A stretch of 64,000 nt of DNA from Erythroxylum novogranatense (GCA_029891385.1 CM057224.1:38321005-38385004), one strand, 5' to 3'; positions 35,453 to 47,838 are shown, counted from the first letter of the stretch. Program-made: numbers and translations. Notes: generated from the letters alone by a model not told the origin.

Positions 35453-36092
35453 AATACCTGTCCGATCGAATAGATGAGGATACTGACTCCTCATAAGCTC
35501 CTCAGTCTCCCATGTAGCTTCCTCAGAAGAGTGGTTCTTCCAAATTACTTTCACCAATGGAATCACCCTGTTCCTCAGCTGCTTGACCCGTGATCCTATA
35601 ATCTGTACCGGCTCCTCAACATAACTCAGATCACTGGCTACCTCAATCTCCTGAGCCAGAATCACATACGTCGGGTCAGATCGGTACCGTCGGAGTATAC
35701 TAACATGAAACACGTCATGCATCTGGGACATCTCACTTGGTAAAGCCAATCTGTAAGCCAACGGTCCTATCCTCTCAAGGATCTCATACGAACCGATATA
35801 CCGAGGGCTCAACTTGCCCTTACGGCCAAACCTCAGTACTCCTTTCCAAGTAGACACTCGGAGAAACACTCTGTCTCCTACACCGTACTCCATCTCTCGC
35901 CGATGCTGATCCACATAGCTCTTACATGCATCTGAGCCGCCTTGATGCGACTCGGATCAATGCATACCTTATCCATTGTGTCTTGAATCATTCGGGACCC
36001 TCAATCGATCTCATACCCTCTTCATCCCAATACAGTGGTGATCGACACGGCCTCCCATACAAGGCCTCATACGGTGCCATCCCAATACTACT
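35444..36092 (-). pseudogene. Element C integrase C-terminus and chromodomain
   Basis: 156-aa ORF at 35444-35914 with GVGDRVFLRVSTW, GKLSPRYIGSYEILERIGPLAYRLALP and LVKVIWKNHSSEEATWETEE, ending YPHLFDRTGIKF. It is out of frame with the main pol ORF, so a frameshift lies at about 35930-36000. TAG at 36093-36095 replaces a CAG codon (B has TACCAGAGT at the same place). Confidence 0.88.
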
Positions 36093-37802
36093 CTAATACT
36101 GGTTATTATATACAAACTCGATCAGTGCCAAATACTGATCCCATGATCCTTTGAACTCCAATACACACGCTCGAAGCATGTCCTCAACTGTCTTAATCGT
36201 CCTCTCACTCTGTCCATTTGTCTGAGGATGAAATGTAGTACTGAAGTTCAACCTCGTACCCAAAGCAGTCTGTAGGCTCTTCCAGAACCTCGAAGTGAAC
36301 CTGGGGTCCCTGTCTGAGACTATCGACAACGGAACCCCATGCAACCGTACAATCTCTGCCACATACTTCTGGGCCAACTGATCGAGAGTATTACTCCCCC
36401 TCACTGGTAAAAAGTGAGCCGATTTAGTCAATCGGTCCACTATGACCCAGATAGCATCATGCTGCCTCGGTGTCCTAGGCAATCCCGTCATAAAATCCAT
36501 GGTAATTCGTTCCCATTTCCACTCCGAAATGGGCAACGAATCTGACTTACTGCATGGAGCACGGTGCTCGGCCTTAACTTTCTTGCACGTCGGACACACG
36601 GACACATACTCTGCCACTTGCCTCTTCATACCAGGCCACCAGAAATGTTGTCTCAAAGTACGATACATCTTGGTCGTACCAGGATGCATAGAATAGGCAG
36701 CTACATGTGCCTCCTCCAGAATCTCACGTCTCAAATCATCAATATCCGGCACACACAACCTCTGTCCCATCCATAGAGTCCCATCTCTCAAATCAAACTC
36801 TGAATCAGTACCGGCCTGGACTCTCTCAATCAGTCTCACTAGCACTGGGTCTTGACTCTGAACTCTCCGGATCCTATCATGTAACATCGGCCTCAGCCTC
36901 AGAGTAGCAATCAGAGCTCCATCCTGACCCATATCCATTTGTACATTAAGAGCTCTCAACTGAATCAGACCAGGTAACCTCGAAACCTGAACCTGAGCTG
37001 CACTACCATGCGATCTCCTACTCAGTGCATCGGCCACCACATTGGCCTTCCCTGGATGATACTCAATCGTGTAGTCATAGTCCTTCAGTAACTCTATCCA
37101 TCTCCTCTGTGTTAGATTGAGCTCTCTCTGACTCAACAGATACCTCAAACTCTTATTATCAGTGAAGATCTGGAACGTCTCCCCATACAGATAATGTCTC
37201 CAGATCTTCAGAGCAAACACTACTGCTGCTAACTCCAAGTCATGCACTGGATAATTCACCTCATGAGACCTCAACTGTCTCGAGGCATACGCTATCACTC
37301 TCCCATGCTGCATCAATACGCAACCCAACCCCTGTTGCGAGGCGTCACTGTAAACCACAAAGCCTCCAGTACCAGAAGGAATGCCTAACACCGGTGCAGT
37401 AGTCAACCGATGTTTCAGCTCCTCAAAGCTCTTCTGGCACTCCTCAGACCATCTAAACGACACATTCTTCCTCAATAGCTTCGTCAAAGGGGCGAAGATC
37501 AACGAAAACCCCTCGACGAACCTCCGGTAATATCCGGCCAATCCTAAGAAACTCCGCAACTCTGGTACACTCCTCGAAATCTCCCAACTCATAACTGCCT
37601 CTATCTTGTGAGGATCCACCTGGATACCCTCACCGGACACCACGTTTCCCAGAAACACAATCTCATCAAGCCAGAATTCACACTTAGTGAATTTGGCGAA
37701 CAACTGCCTCTCTCTCATGACCTGCAGAACGATCCTCAGGTGCTCAGCGTGCTCCTGTCTGCTCCTCGAATAAACCAGAATGTCATCGATAAACACTATC
37801 AC
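36093..37802 (-). pseudogene. Element C pol: RT end, RNase H, integrase
   Basis: 569-aa ORF, the longest in the window. Order: RT catalytic FIDDILVYS at its N-terminus, RT thumb, RNase H ([24 protein letters not shown]), integrase zinc region ([30 protein letters not shown]), integrase core with Asp in [10 protein letters not shown], Asp in [10 protein letters not shown] and Glu in GQSERTI. All visible catalytic residues are kept. It reads through from 37821-38303 in the same frame apart from one TAG (37821-37823), where B has CAG. The ORF ends at a second TAG at 36093. Confidence 0.92.
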
Positions 37803-37820
37803 GAACCGATCCAGGTAGGG

Positions 37821-38340
37821 CTAAAAAACTCTATTCATCAAAGCCATGAAGGCTGCCGGGGTATTAGTCAACCCAAATGGCATCACTAAGAACTCGAAAT
37901 GCCCGTACCTACTCCGGAAAGCACTCTTAGGCACATCGGTCTCTGCAATCCTCAACTGGTAATAACCTGATCTCAAATCCAATTTAGTGAACACCTGAGC
38001 TCCCTGCAACTGATCAAATAGATCGTCAATCCTAGGCAGTGGATACTTATTCTTCACTGTCACCCGATTCAACTGCCTATAATCAATGCACAGTCTCAGT
38101 GTCCCGTCCTTCTTCTTCACAAACAGTACCGGAGCTCCCCATGGCGAAACACTCGGTCTAATAAACCCCTTATCCAATAGCTCCTGCAACTGAGCCTTAA
38201 GCTCTCTCAGTTCCACCGGTGCCATCCTATACGGAGGGATCAATATAGGGGCTGTACCGGGAACGAGATCAATCTCAAACTCTGTCTCCCGCTCTGGCGG
38301 CAATCCCGGTAACTCCTCGGGAAATACATCTGGGAAATCC
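37821..38340 (-). pseudogene. Element C reverse transcriptase N-terminal half
   Basis: 160-aa [99 protein letters not shown]. It is in frame with the following pol ORF across one TAG. It is frameshifted relative to the protease ORF upstream near 38345. Confidence 0.9.
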
Positions 38341-38344
38341 CTGA

Positions 38345-38830
38345 CTACGGGAACATTTGCAATCTCATCTCGACTTTGGAATCTACTACGTGAGCCATAT
38401 AGGCCTCACAACCTCCCTGCATCAATCTCAGGGCACTCAAGAATGATATCATCCTCGCTGGCACTGCCTGACTAACTCCACGAAATACAGCTCTGGGCTG
38501 ACCAGGAGACTCCAATACAACCTCCTTGGTATAACAGTCCATAATAGCCCTATGCGCAGTCAACCAGTCCATCCCCAATATCACATCAATCTCCCTCAGA
38601 GCCAAAACAATCAGATCAACACTCAAAACTGCTCGATCGATCTGAACCTGACATCCCATACATTTCTCCCCCAATACAGTCGTACTACCTAGAGGTGTAC
38701 TCACCTCTAACCCATACTGTAACCTCTGCCTATCCCCATGCAGTCTACATGCTAAATGCGGTGCAATGAAGGAATGAGTGGATCCAGGATCCAACAATGC
38801 ATATGCTTCAAAACCAGAAATCATAAGCAT
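38345..38830 (-). pseudogene. Element C protease
   Basis: 161-aa ORF with catalytic DPGSTHSFI near residue 14 and [19 protein letters not shown] in the flap-following region. Retropepsin-type aspartic protease that would cut Gag-Pol. It is in the same frame as the gag ORF at 39266-39613, separated by stops. Confidence 0.88.
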
Positions 38831-40020
38831 ACCCGCAACAACATCCGGGGAATCCTAGGCCTCCTGCCGAGTCATGGCATAGACCCTGGCCTAAGACTGC
38901 TGCCTGCTGCTCAGACCCTCTAATCTCACTGCGGACCCCTCTGCTCGACCTCGGCCTCTCCATCCTGATCCACCTCCACGGCTCGGCTGGACTGTGATAT
39001 TGCTGCCTGATCTTCCAGTCATAGTAGACTGGGCTCCCAAAGTCTCGGGGCAGTTCCTCACTAGGTGGTCCATCGAACCACACCTCAGACAGGATCCAGA
39101 CAGCCATCGACACTCTCCACTATGTCTCTTGCCACAATGCTCACAAAAAGGAGCAGACTGCCCTGAAACTCTGGCACTGCCGCCACCACTAACAGTCTGT
39201 ACAAATCTGCCCCTCTACCCATGACTAGTCTGTCTAGCCCCTCCTGCAGATCGGAAGGGCCTACTCTATCGCTTGCTGAACCCTCTGCCAGCACTGCCTT
39301 GGCTGTCACTGGATCTCTTATGCCTGGTCCCATGATCAGTCTCAGTCAAACGTTGTCTCAGCAGCTGCTCTATCCTCACTGCTGCAGCCCTCAGCTCGAT
39401 AAAACTGCCCATATCGAATCTAGCCAATAGGGTACGGATCTCCATATTGAGTCCGACCTCAAAACGCCGACACCTGTCAGCCTCAGTAGCCACCAATAAA
39501 GAAGCATAAACTACTAACTCGTTGAACCGCACCTCATAGTCGGCCACGGTCAACTGCCCCCGTCTCAGCTCTAGGAACTCTTGCAACTTCATTTCCAGAT
39601 AGATCTTGGGCATGAAATTATCCTTGAACGCCCTCAGAAAATCATCCCATGTCGATTAATGCGGGGCACAGGTGGTACTTGCTGAGGGCGATCTTCCACC
39701 ATCGATATGCGAGAACTACAGAAGCGAGAAACCGCGTAGTCGAAACGCTCATCCGGGTCACAATCCATCTGATCGAGGACTCTCTCAGTCCTCTCTAGCC
39801 ATCCCTCAACCTCCGCAGGGTCGGTGCTGCCATAGAAGTCAACCGCCCCCTGCTTATGCAGTTGATCATATCTCCGTTCCCGTCTCACAGGAACTCGAGG
39901 AGGCAACTCCTCTGAATGAGGCATCGGGGACTCCCTACTAGCTCCTACCGATTCCAGGTCAGCTGGTAACTCAACTCGATCTCCAAGGACGGATGACCTA
40001 AAACAGACAAGAAATTCCAA
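38831..40020 (-). pseudogene. Element C gag with zinc knuckles
   Basis: N-terminal half at 39634-40020 (VDFYGSTDPAEVEGWLERTERV), then a frameshift near 39640, then 39266-39613 (MPKIYLEMKLQEFLELR ... YEVRFNELVVYA). A TAG at 39266-39268 follows SKR, where B has CAG. Read on in the same frame, two knuckles follow: CEHCGKRHSGEC and CLRCGSMDHLVRNC. The second is a canonical CX2CX4HX4C. The first, CX2CX3HX3C, is non-standard. The knuckles bind element RNA. Confidence 0.85.
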
Positions 40021-40086
40021 TCAGTTCTGCTATTCTTACAATGATTCCAGCCTAAAACACACTATGCCCAAAAAATGTCAAACCAT

Positions 40087-40098
40087 GCTCTGATACCA
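40087..40098 (-). other. Primer binding site (initiator tRNA-Met), element C
   Basis: Minus-strand TGGTATCAGAGC, five bases from the LTR at 40104. Confidence 0.9.
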
Positions 40099-40103
40099 CT
40101 TAA

Positions 40104-42934
40104 TGTAGCGCCCCCTCACCGTAGGGTACACATCGGGACGCCCGAAGGTCGCTCTGACACGTATCCCACGATAAAGGTGCACCACCAGAACATTCCCACT
40201 AATAATCCACATGACATCGCAATAATTAAAACCATAACATAACACAATATCAGAAACTACTAAATTTTAAAATCATAATATCAATCTGATACAGTCATCC
40301 AAAATCAGAATAGACAAGTCTATCAGTTCCCTAAACAAAACCAAAAAGGAAAATGATACAAGCATCTATCCTAAGTCACCCTCAAAATCCAACCCAGCTG
40401 ACCGACCTGTGTGCCATCGCTTCTCTTGCCAAAGACGCTTCGCCACGATGTAAAAAGACTATCTCCTGAGCTAGGAGTCTACTCTATCGATCTGAAAATA
40501 GGTTACAATTTTGGGTGAGTTTGCGAACTTCGATGAGAAACCATCATCTATGGTTCCTCAAATCATGCATTACAAAATGCGTGCAAGATGCAGATCTGAT
40601 AATATTCAATTAACAGTATTATATAACAACTTACAGTAGTCTATAACAGTTTACAGTATCAAATAACAATTTACAATAACATATAACAATTTACAGTATC
40701 ATGCAACATTTTACAGTATCATACAGCGATTTACTGATATGACGTAACAATTTGCAATCACTCATGTCATCACATAATTCAGTAAGCTTGCAATTCAATC
40801 AGTCATGTATATATACAATGCATATGAGACTCTTTTCCAATTATTCAGTGTTGTGCCCAAGTGCTCGATCGGTGTTCGATGGGGGCGTGTCGTGATTTCT
40901 TCCTCCGGGCTCGAGGCTGTCAAGTCGATCTGTGTTGAGCTCGAGGCTCTTTCGATGATATTAGCACTTGGGTCACATATCCATTATCGATCATGCATTT
41001 ATGCATGCAATGCGATGTTCGATAATTCGGTGTATGGCTATAAAAGCCCAGTATTGTATTTCTCAGTATCATACAGTAATCCAATCCAATACAGTAGTCC
41101 AATCCAATACAGTAGAAACATGCCATTCGATTATGTACATTTCAGACATTTCAGTAATCATGCAATTTCACATTGGCAAGTAGATTCACATTGAGCATTT
41201 AGACAGTTAGGAATTTGAGAAACCAACTAGGTTACTCACATGTAACTTCCGAGCTACTGCCTGGAAGTTCCATCAACGTCCGTGGAATGACGATCCAACG
41301 ACGCCTCTATAACAGTAAAATACAGTCCCATTGCTAGATGCTCAATTAAAATGATTCAGTAATGCATATGTCTCGGTGGAATTACGTACAATGCATGTTC
41401 ACGATTTTCCCGGTGCTAAAACTCAATTTTGAACTCTTATGTCCCATTCTAAGTCTTCGCTCAATTGATAGACAATAATTGATCCAATCCAAAAATTCAG
41501 TTCAATTTCCTCAATTTATTCTCCCTATAGCAATTCCCTATCCATTGGATCAAAACCCTATTGAAAATCCCAATTAAAACTTCAATTGTCTCAATTCAAT
41601 ATTTAGGTCACACTATGAACCATAATTGACATTAATCTCGATAAATCAATACCAATTAAATTAAATTCTAACTCCCATAATTATCCTCAATTGTAGACCT
41701 CTTTCCCTAAATCATAATGAATCGAGAATCATCTCAATCGGAGGTCTATACCATAAATTATACTCAATAAACTAAAATTAATCCAATCAGAAAATCCCTT
41801 CGCCGCGACCTTGCGACTCTCGTCGTGACGATATCTGAACAGCTTCGCCATTGGCGTGAATGACCTTCGCCATGCGTGTGTCTTCTCGCGCTAAATCGCG
41901 ACGTAAGCCAGAAGGCTCGTCGCGACGTATATCCAGGCGCTCGCCGCGGTGTCCCGCTGCGCTCGTCGCGGCGAGTACCAAATTTTCTCGCCACGGCGAG
42001 GCACGCCAGACGTCGCGACGTGCGACCGCGCCACCTTCTTCCCCGATCGATTTTCGCCATTAATGCATCTTTAACCTTAATATTTAACACCCTAACTACT
42101 CAATCTAACCCAATAAATGCCATAAATGCTCAAACAACCAGTAATCACAACATTAAAGCCATAAAAACTTACCAATCGAAGATCAATCCACAAATCTCTC
42201 AAAATCACCGTAACCCTAAAAAATCTTTCAAACTCAACAATAACCCACTCTCAAGCTCCTCAACCTTCATCAATCACAATAGACCAGTTAGCTTCGCACA
42301 ATAAGAAGAAACCATAAGGAAGAATCGACGAAACTCACTAATGGAAGAAATCGAAATCACCGTGGGAGGAGAAGAGGAAAATCGCAAGCTTAAGGGTGAG
42401 AATCCCCAATTTTTCAAACCTATCTATTTATAGACCTAAGTCTCCAAATCAGTCCAAATTTCAGTCTCTAAATTTCAATGGCTCAACATTTTTAGTTCCT
42501 AACAGTATCACTATAATTTTTCCATTGCCATTGGACAGTTCTTTCGATACTATCTGATCAATCGATGCATCACTCCAAAATTTTCGGTCCGGGCATTTTC
42601 TCCCGAATTTCCCGAAAATTCCCTATAAGTCACTATCAATTACCAATCACTCTTAGGCTATTCTAAATCAGTCATTCGAGTCCACTTACTCCTAATTTCT
42701 CAATCAATTACAATCCAGTCAGTCCAGTCAATTCACAATCCAATCAGTTTATACTCACAATTAAGATGCCGGAAAAATCATGAATGCATGTACCTATGAA
42801 TAAATATATATGCAATAAACCTGTTCCTCTAAAATTAGAGGCCAGTAACATGCTCAATCAGTGAATGCAATGAAACCTATCAGTCTAACCCAATATTACC
42901 ATAATGCCCTTGCTAACAATAACGGGATGTTACA
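40104..42934 (-). repeat. Element C, 5' LTR
   Basis: 2831 bp. Compared with the 3' LTR, many CAGT words read CGAT here (see findings). The CpG-rich block is at about 41800-42050. Confidence 0.94.
41800..42050. repeat. CpG-rich patch in C 5' LTR
   Basis: Longer sister of 34300-34520, with more GTCGCGACG and CTCGCCGCGG words. A 142-aa ORF over it is a by-product of GC content and not a gene. Confidence 0.65.
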
Positions 42935-42939
42935 GCTCT

Positions 42940-43677
42940 CCTATCCCTAGTGCGCGTGGGCAGTAGTGCATACCCAGAGGGCTCTCCTAGCCCCGAAAAC
43001 GCGATTTCCGTGTGATGTGGAATGTGCCCAGCAATGGGATAATTCTGACGCCCAGTCACAACATTAAAATGAACTGGAAATCATTATGCATTCAGTCTGT
43101 GATTGTGCTGTGAATTTGATATAGGATTAAATGCAATGTGTGATCATGGTTTGTTGAATTTATGAATTATGATTCTAAATATGATATGTGTTGCTTTGTA
43201 CGCAATTTTGCGTAATGCATGAATTGAGTGAACCATCGATGATGGTTACTCATTGAGTTCACAAACTCACCAAAAATTGCAACTATTTTTTAGGACAACG
43301 AGAGTGCGACTCCTAGCTTCGGATTGTGAGACTTTTCCTTATGTGTGTGTGCCGGCGAGAGGAGCATGGCCCACAGGTCGGTCAGCTGGGGATCCTTTGG
43401 GATATTTTGGGGATGACCTAGATAGGAGTTAGTACTGTCTATTTTGGATCTGTACAGTTGTAATTACGACTGAAGCATGTACTGATGGTTTTCTGAAATG
43501 AAATGAAGGTTATCTTTTGGTTTCAAAAATTTAGTGAATGTGATCTTACTGCTTTATTTTTATTGATGCCATGAGAGTTATAGAATTGATCGTATCGTAG
43601 TGCCCCCTCATCGTAGGGATGTATCGGTATGACCTACGGGCGTCCCGGTGTATACTCTACGGTAAGGGGGCGCTACA
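42940..43677 (+). repeat. Element B, 3' LTR second part
   Basis: Resumes B after element C; 42935-42939 (GCTCT) is the duplicated target. It is colinear with about 25200-25957 and ends GGGGGCGCTACA. TATAG (43678-43682) is B's own target duplication. Confidence 0.93.
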
Positions 43678-43682
43678 TATAG

Positions 43683-44437
43683 GCCAAAGGTCCTATCCTC
43701 TCAGTAATCTCATGGGGACCAATGTACCTAGGGCTTAACTTCCCCTTTTTACCAAATCTCAGTACACCACGCCACGGTGACACCCATAAGAATACCCTGT
43801 CTCCCACATTATACTCCATCTCCTCCTGTCTTGATCCACATAACTCTTCATCTATCTGAGCCGCCTTGATGACTCGAATCAATCGGCCACCTTATCTACG
43901 ATCTGAATCACTCGGATCCTCAATCATCCTCACACCCTCTTCATCCCAATACAGAGGTGATCGACACTGCCGCCCATACAGAGCCTCATACGATGCCATC
44001 CCAATACTGCTGTGATAATGATTATTATAAGCGAACTCAATCAGAACCAAATACTGATCACATGCTCCTCTGAACTCCAATACACAAGCCCGAAGCATGT
44101 CCTCAACAGTCTTAATCGTTCTCTCACTCTGCCCATCATGCGAGGATGAAATCTTTGATTGAAATTCAACTTAGTACCCATAGCAGATTGTAAGCTCTGC
44201 TAGAATCTCGACGTGAATCTGGGATCCCTGTCTGACACTATCGACACTGGGACCCTGTGCAGTCTCACTATCTCAGCCACATATTTTTGGGCCAACTGAT
44301 CCAGGGTATTGGTCTCCCTCACTGGCAAAAAATGGGCCAATTTAGTTAACCGGTCCACAATAACCCAGATAGCATCATGCTGCCTCGGAGTCTTGGGCAA
44401 TCCCATAATAAAATCCATAGTAATTCGTTCCCATTTC
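43683..44437 (-). pseudogene. Element A integrase core and C-terminal region
   Basis: Three ORF pieces. 44200-44418 has the integrase core ([32 protein letters not shown]). 43892-44098 has FAYNNHYHSSIGMASYEALYGR. 43683-43882 has the GPY/F-like RYIGPHEITERIGPLAY. The coding is then cut by element B and resumes at 23192. A TAG at 44200-44202 stands where B has TGG. A frameshift lies near 43885. Confidence 0.87.
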
Positions 44438-45039
44438 TACTCGAAAATAGGCAACGAATGAAGTTTCCCTACTGGAGCTTGGTGCTCAGCCTTAACTTGC
44501 TGGCATGACATACACCTGGATACATACTCCGCTACCTGCTTTTTCATGCCAGGCCACCAGAAATGTTGCTTAAGAGTGTTATACATCTTGGTAGTACCAG
44601 GATGCATAACATAGGTGGCCATGTGCGCCTCCTTTAGAATCTCACACCTCAGATCATCCACATCGGGTACACACAGTCTCTGACCCATCCATAAAGTCCC
44701 ATCTCTCAACTCAAAATTAGAATCCCGATTAGATCTCGCTCTCTCAACCAGTCTTACCAAGACAGAATCCTTGTCCTGAACTCTCCTGATCCTGTCCAGT
44801 AGCAGCGGTCTAAGCTTCAAAGTGGCCAATAGAGCTCCATCCTGCTCCAGATTAAACTGTACATTCAAGGCTCTCAACTGAATCAAATTGGATAACCTCA
44901 TTGCCTGAATATGAGCTGTACTAGTATGAGACTTCCTACACAGAGCATCTGCCACTACATTGGCCTTCCCAGGGTGGTACTTGATGGTACAATCATAATC
45001 CTTCAGCAGCTCAAGCCATCTCCTCTGTCTCAAATTCAA
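44437..45039 (-). pseudogene. Element A RNase H end and integrase zinc domain
   Basis: 200-aa ORF from [24 protein letters not shown] through NVVADALCRKS to the integrase zinc region ([31 protein letters not shown]). Ends at TAG 44437-44439, where C has TGG. Confidence 0.88.
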
Positions 45040-45045
45040 CTCTCT

Positions 45046-46100
45046 CTAGCTCAGTAAATACCTCAAACTCTTATGATCCGTGAAAATCTGAAATGTCTCA
45101 CCATACAGATAATGTCTCCAAATTTTTAGGGCAAAAACAACTGCAGCTAACTCCAAATCATGCACTAGATAAGTTACCTCATGAGCTCTCAACTGTCTCG
45201 AGGCATATGTAATCACTCTACCATGCTGCATCAGAACACACCCCAATCCTTGTTGCGATGCATCACTGAACACCTTAAATCCTCCAGTCCCTGATGAAAT
45301 AGCTAACACCGGTGTAGTAGTCAACAGATGTTTCAACTCCTCAAAGCTCTTCTGGCACTCCTCAGTCCATCTGAAAGGTACATTTTTTCTCAGAAGTTTT
45401 GTCAGAGGGGTTGAGATCAGTGAAAACCCCTCGACAAACCTCCGGTAATATCCAGCTAATCCAAGGAAACTCTGAATCTCTGCCACATTCCGTGGAGCTT
45501 CCCACTTCAGCACGACCTCAATCTTACTCGGATCCACCTGAATACCCTCTCTATTCACTATATGCCCCAAGAAGATCACCTGATCCAGCCAAAATTCACA
45601 CTTACTAAATTTGGCATATAGCTGTCTCTCCCTCATAGTCTGTAAAACAATCCTCAAGTGCTCACTATGCTCCCGTCTGTTCCTCGAATACACCAAAATG
45701 TCATCAATGAATACAATTACGAATTGATCAAGGTAGGGCTGAAATACCTTATTCATCAAGGCCATAAAAGCTGCTGGGGCATTTGTCAACCCGAACGGCA
45801 TCACCAGAAACTCGAAATGCCCATACCTGCTCCTGAAGACACTCTTAGGTACATCAGCCTCGGCTATCTTTAACTGATAATACCCTGATCTCAAATCTAA
45901 CTTAGTGAATACCTGAGCTCCCTATAACTGATCAAATAGATCATCGATCCTAGGTAGTGGATACTTATTCTTCACTGTCACCCGATTCAACTGCCTGTAA
46001 TCGATGCACAGTCTCAACGTTCCATCCTTATTTTTCACAAATAAAACTGGAGCTCCCCACGGTGAGACACTGGGTCTAATGAAGCCCCTCTCTAATAACT
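45046..46100 (-). pseudogene. Element A reverse transcriptase and RNase H
   Basis: 282-aa ORF at 45046-45894 with [49 protein letters not shown] and [12 protein letters not shown]. Upstream, the RT N-terminus is readable to about 46100 with a TAG at 45922-45924 (C has CAG). The ORF ends at TAG 45046-45048 (C has CAG). Catalytic FIDD is kept. Confidence 0.9.
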
Positions 46101-46101
46101 C

Positions 46102-46821
46102 CTATAGCTGAGCCTTCATCTCCCTCAGTTCCACAGGTGCCATCCTATATGGAGGGATAGATATAGGAGCAGTACCTGGAACGAGGTCAATGGTAAACTC
46201 TGTCTCCCGATCTGGCGGTAAACCCGGTAACTCATCAGGAAATACATCTGAAAACTCCCGAACCACAGGAATATCCTGCAGTCTCTGCTCACCTCTCACA
46301 TCAATAACATGAGGCAGATAGGCCTCACATCCCCCCTGCATCAACCTCAGGGTACTCAGAAAAGAGATCATCCGGGCTGACACTACCTGACTAACTCCTC
46401 TGAACACCGCTCTAGGCTGACTAGGAGACTCTAATACAACCTCCTTGGTGTAGCAGTCCATGACAGCCCTATGTGCAGTAAGCCAGTCCATCCCAAAAAT
46501 CACATCTACCTCTCTCAGTGGTAACACTATCAGGTCTGCACTCAGCTCTGCCTGATCAATCACAATCGGACACCCCTTGCAGACCTCTCCTAAAGCAGTA
46601 GTGCTACCTAGAGGTGTGCTTACCTCTAACCCATACTGTAACCTCTCCCTGTCCACATGCAATCTACATGCCAAATGCGGTGCGATGAATGAGTGTGTGG
46701 ATCCTGGATCTAGCAGTGCAAAAGCTTCAAAGCCAGAAATAAGAAGCGCACCTGCTACTACATCTGGGGAATCCTGGGCCTCCTACCTGGTCATGGCATA
46801 GACCCTGGCCTGGGATTAGGG
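46102..46821 (-). pseudogene. Element A protease
   Basis: ORF 46102-46674 has [23 protein letters not shown] sequence, and the catalytic [12 protein letters not shown] lies just upstream in the same frame (about 46690-46715). The N-terminal edge has a TAG after AMTR, where B has CAG. It ends at TAG 46102-46104, where B has CAG. Confidence 0.85.
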
Positions 46822-47838
46822 TCAGCTGCCCCGTCCCTCGGTCCGCACAAAAGACTCCTCAACTCTGCCACGGCCTCTACCCCGACCTCTCTGATCGGCT
46901 CCACCAACTCTACTCTGCTGTACAGTAGTAAAACTCCCAGCTCGTCCACTACCAGCAGACTGAGCTCCCAATGTGGCTGGGCAATCCCTAACCTGATGCT
47001 CCATCGAACCGCATCTGAGCCAGGCTCCAGTCAACCATCGACACTCCCCACTGTGTCTCCTCTCACAATGCTCACACACTGGAGGGATCTGCCCTACCCC
47101 TCTACCACTGCCACTGCCAGTCTGTACAAATCTTCCTCTCTGCCCAAAACTAGACTATCTCGATCCTCCTGGAGACCTAAAAATCCTGCCCTGGCGCTTA
47201 CTGAAACTCCTGCCAGAGCTGCCCTGACTGTCACTCGGCCTCTTCCTCCGGGACCCCAACTCAACCTGTCTCTGCCTCATAAGCTGCTCCACTCGCACTG
47301 TAGCAGCCCTCAACTCAATAAATGTGCTCATGTCTGACCGGGCCAACCGGGTACGGATCTCAGTATTGAGTCCATTCTCGAACCTCCGGCAGTTATCAGC
47401 CTCACTAGGAATCATAACAATAGCATAATCTATCAGCTCATTGAACTTCACCTCGTACTCTACCACAGACATCCTACCCTGCTTCAGCTCCAAAAACTCC
47501 TGCATCTTCATATCAAGATAGACCTTGGGCATATAATTATCCCTGAAGGCCCTCAGAAAATCACCCCATGACAGTAAGCAAGGCCTGGTGGTACTGCCTG
47601 GAACAGTCTTCCACCACTCGTAGGCTAGGCCCTGCAGAAGAGAGACCGCATAATCGAACCTCTCATCAGGTTCACAGTCCATCTGGTCAAAGACTCTCTC
47701 AGTCCTCTCCAGCTATCCCTCAGCCTCAGCGAGATCTGTACTGCCATAGAAGTCTACAGCCTCCTGCTTGCACAGTAAATCATATCTCCTCTCCCGTCTC
47801 ACGGGAACTCTAGGAGGTAACTTCTTAGATCGAGGCAT
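46822..47838 (-). pseudogene. Element A gag with zinc knuckles
   Basis: Start likely at 47838 (MPRSKKLPPRVPVRRERRY). A TAG near 47712-47714 replaces TGG in the EG(W)LERTERV motif. ORF 47155-47682 covers the capsid part (YEWWKTVPG; FLRAFRDNYMPKVY; YEVKFNELIDYA). ORF 46822-47079 holds the knuckle region CEHCERRHSGEC...[13 protein letters not shown]; the first Cys of the second knuckle is changed to Trp ([10 protein letters not shown]). Confidence 0.86.

Larger units (their letters stand above)
32626..42934 (-). mobile_element. Element C: Ty3/gypsy (Tekay-type), innermost of the nest
   Basis: 10309 bp inserted in the 3' LTR of B, with perfect target duplication GCTCT (32621-32625 and 42935-42939). 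LTRs are 32626-35414 (2789 bp) and 40104-42934 (2831 bp), ends TGTAGCGCC...GATGTTACA. It is the youngest of the three by nesting and has the longest uninterrupted pol ORF (569 aa, 36093-37802). It is still broken by TAG stops at 36093, 37821 and 39266 and by frameshifts near 38345, 39640 and 35930-36000. Confidence 0.94.
23193..43677 (+). mobile_element. Element B: Ty3/gypsy (Tekay-type) nested in A, hosting C
   Basis: Inserted in the pol gene of A in opposite orientation, with perfect target duplication TATAG (23188-23192 and 43678-43682). The 5' LTR is 23193-25957. The 3' LTR is split by element C into 30635-32625 and 42940-43677. Its own length is about 10.2 kb. It has an iMet primer site, a full set of gag-pol domains in order and a polypurine tract. 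Coding is broken by at least two frameshifts and six in-frame TAG codons. It is younger than A and older than C by nesting. Confidence 0.93.

Noticed and set aside
41876..42304. 142-aa ORF in element C 5' LTR
   Set aside because: Spans the CpG-rich block and LTR; not preserved at 34300-34784 in the other LTR.
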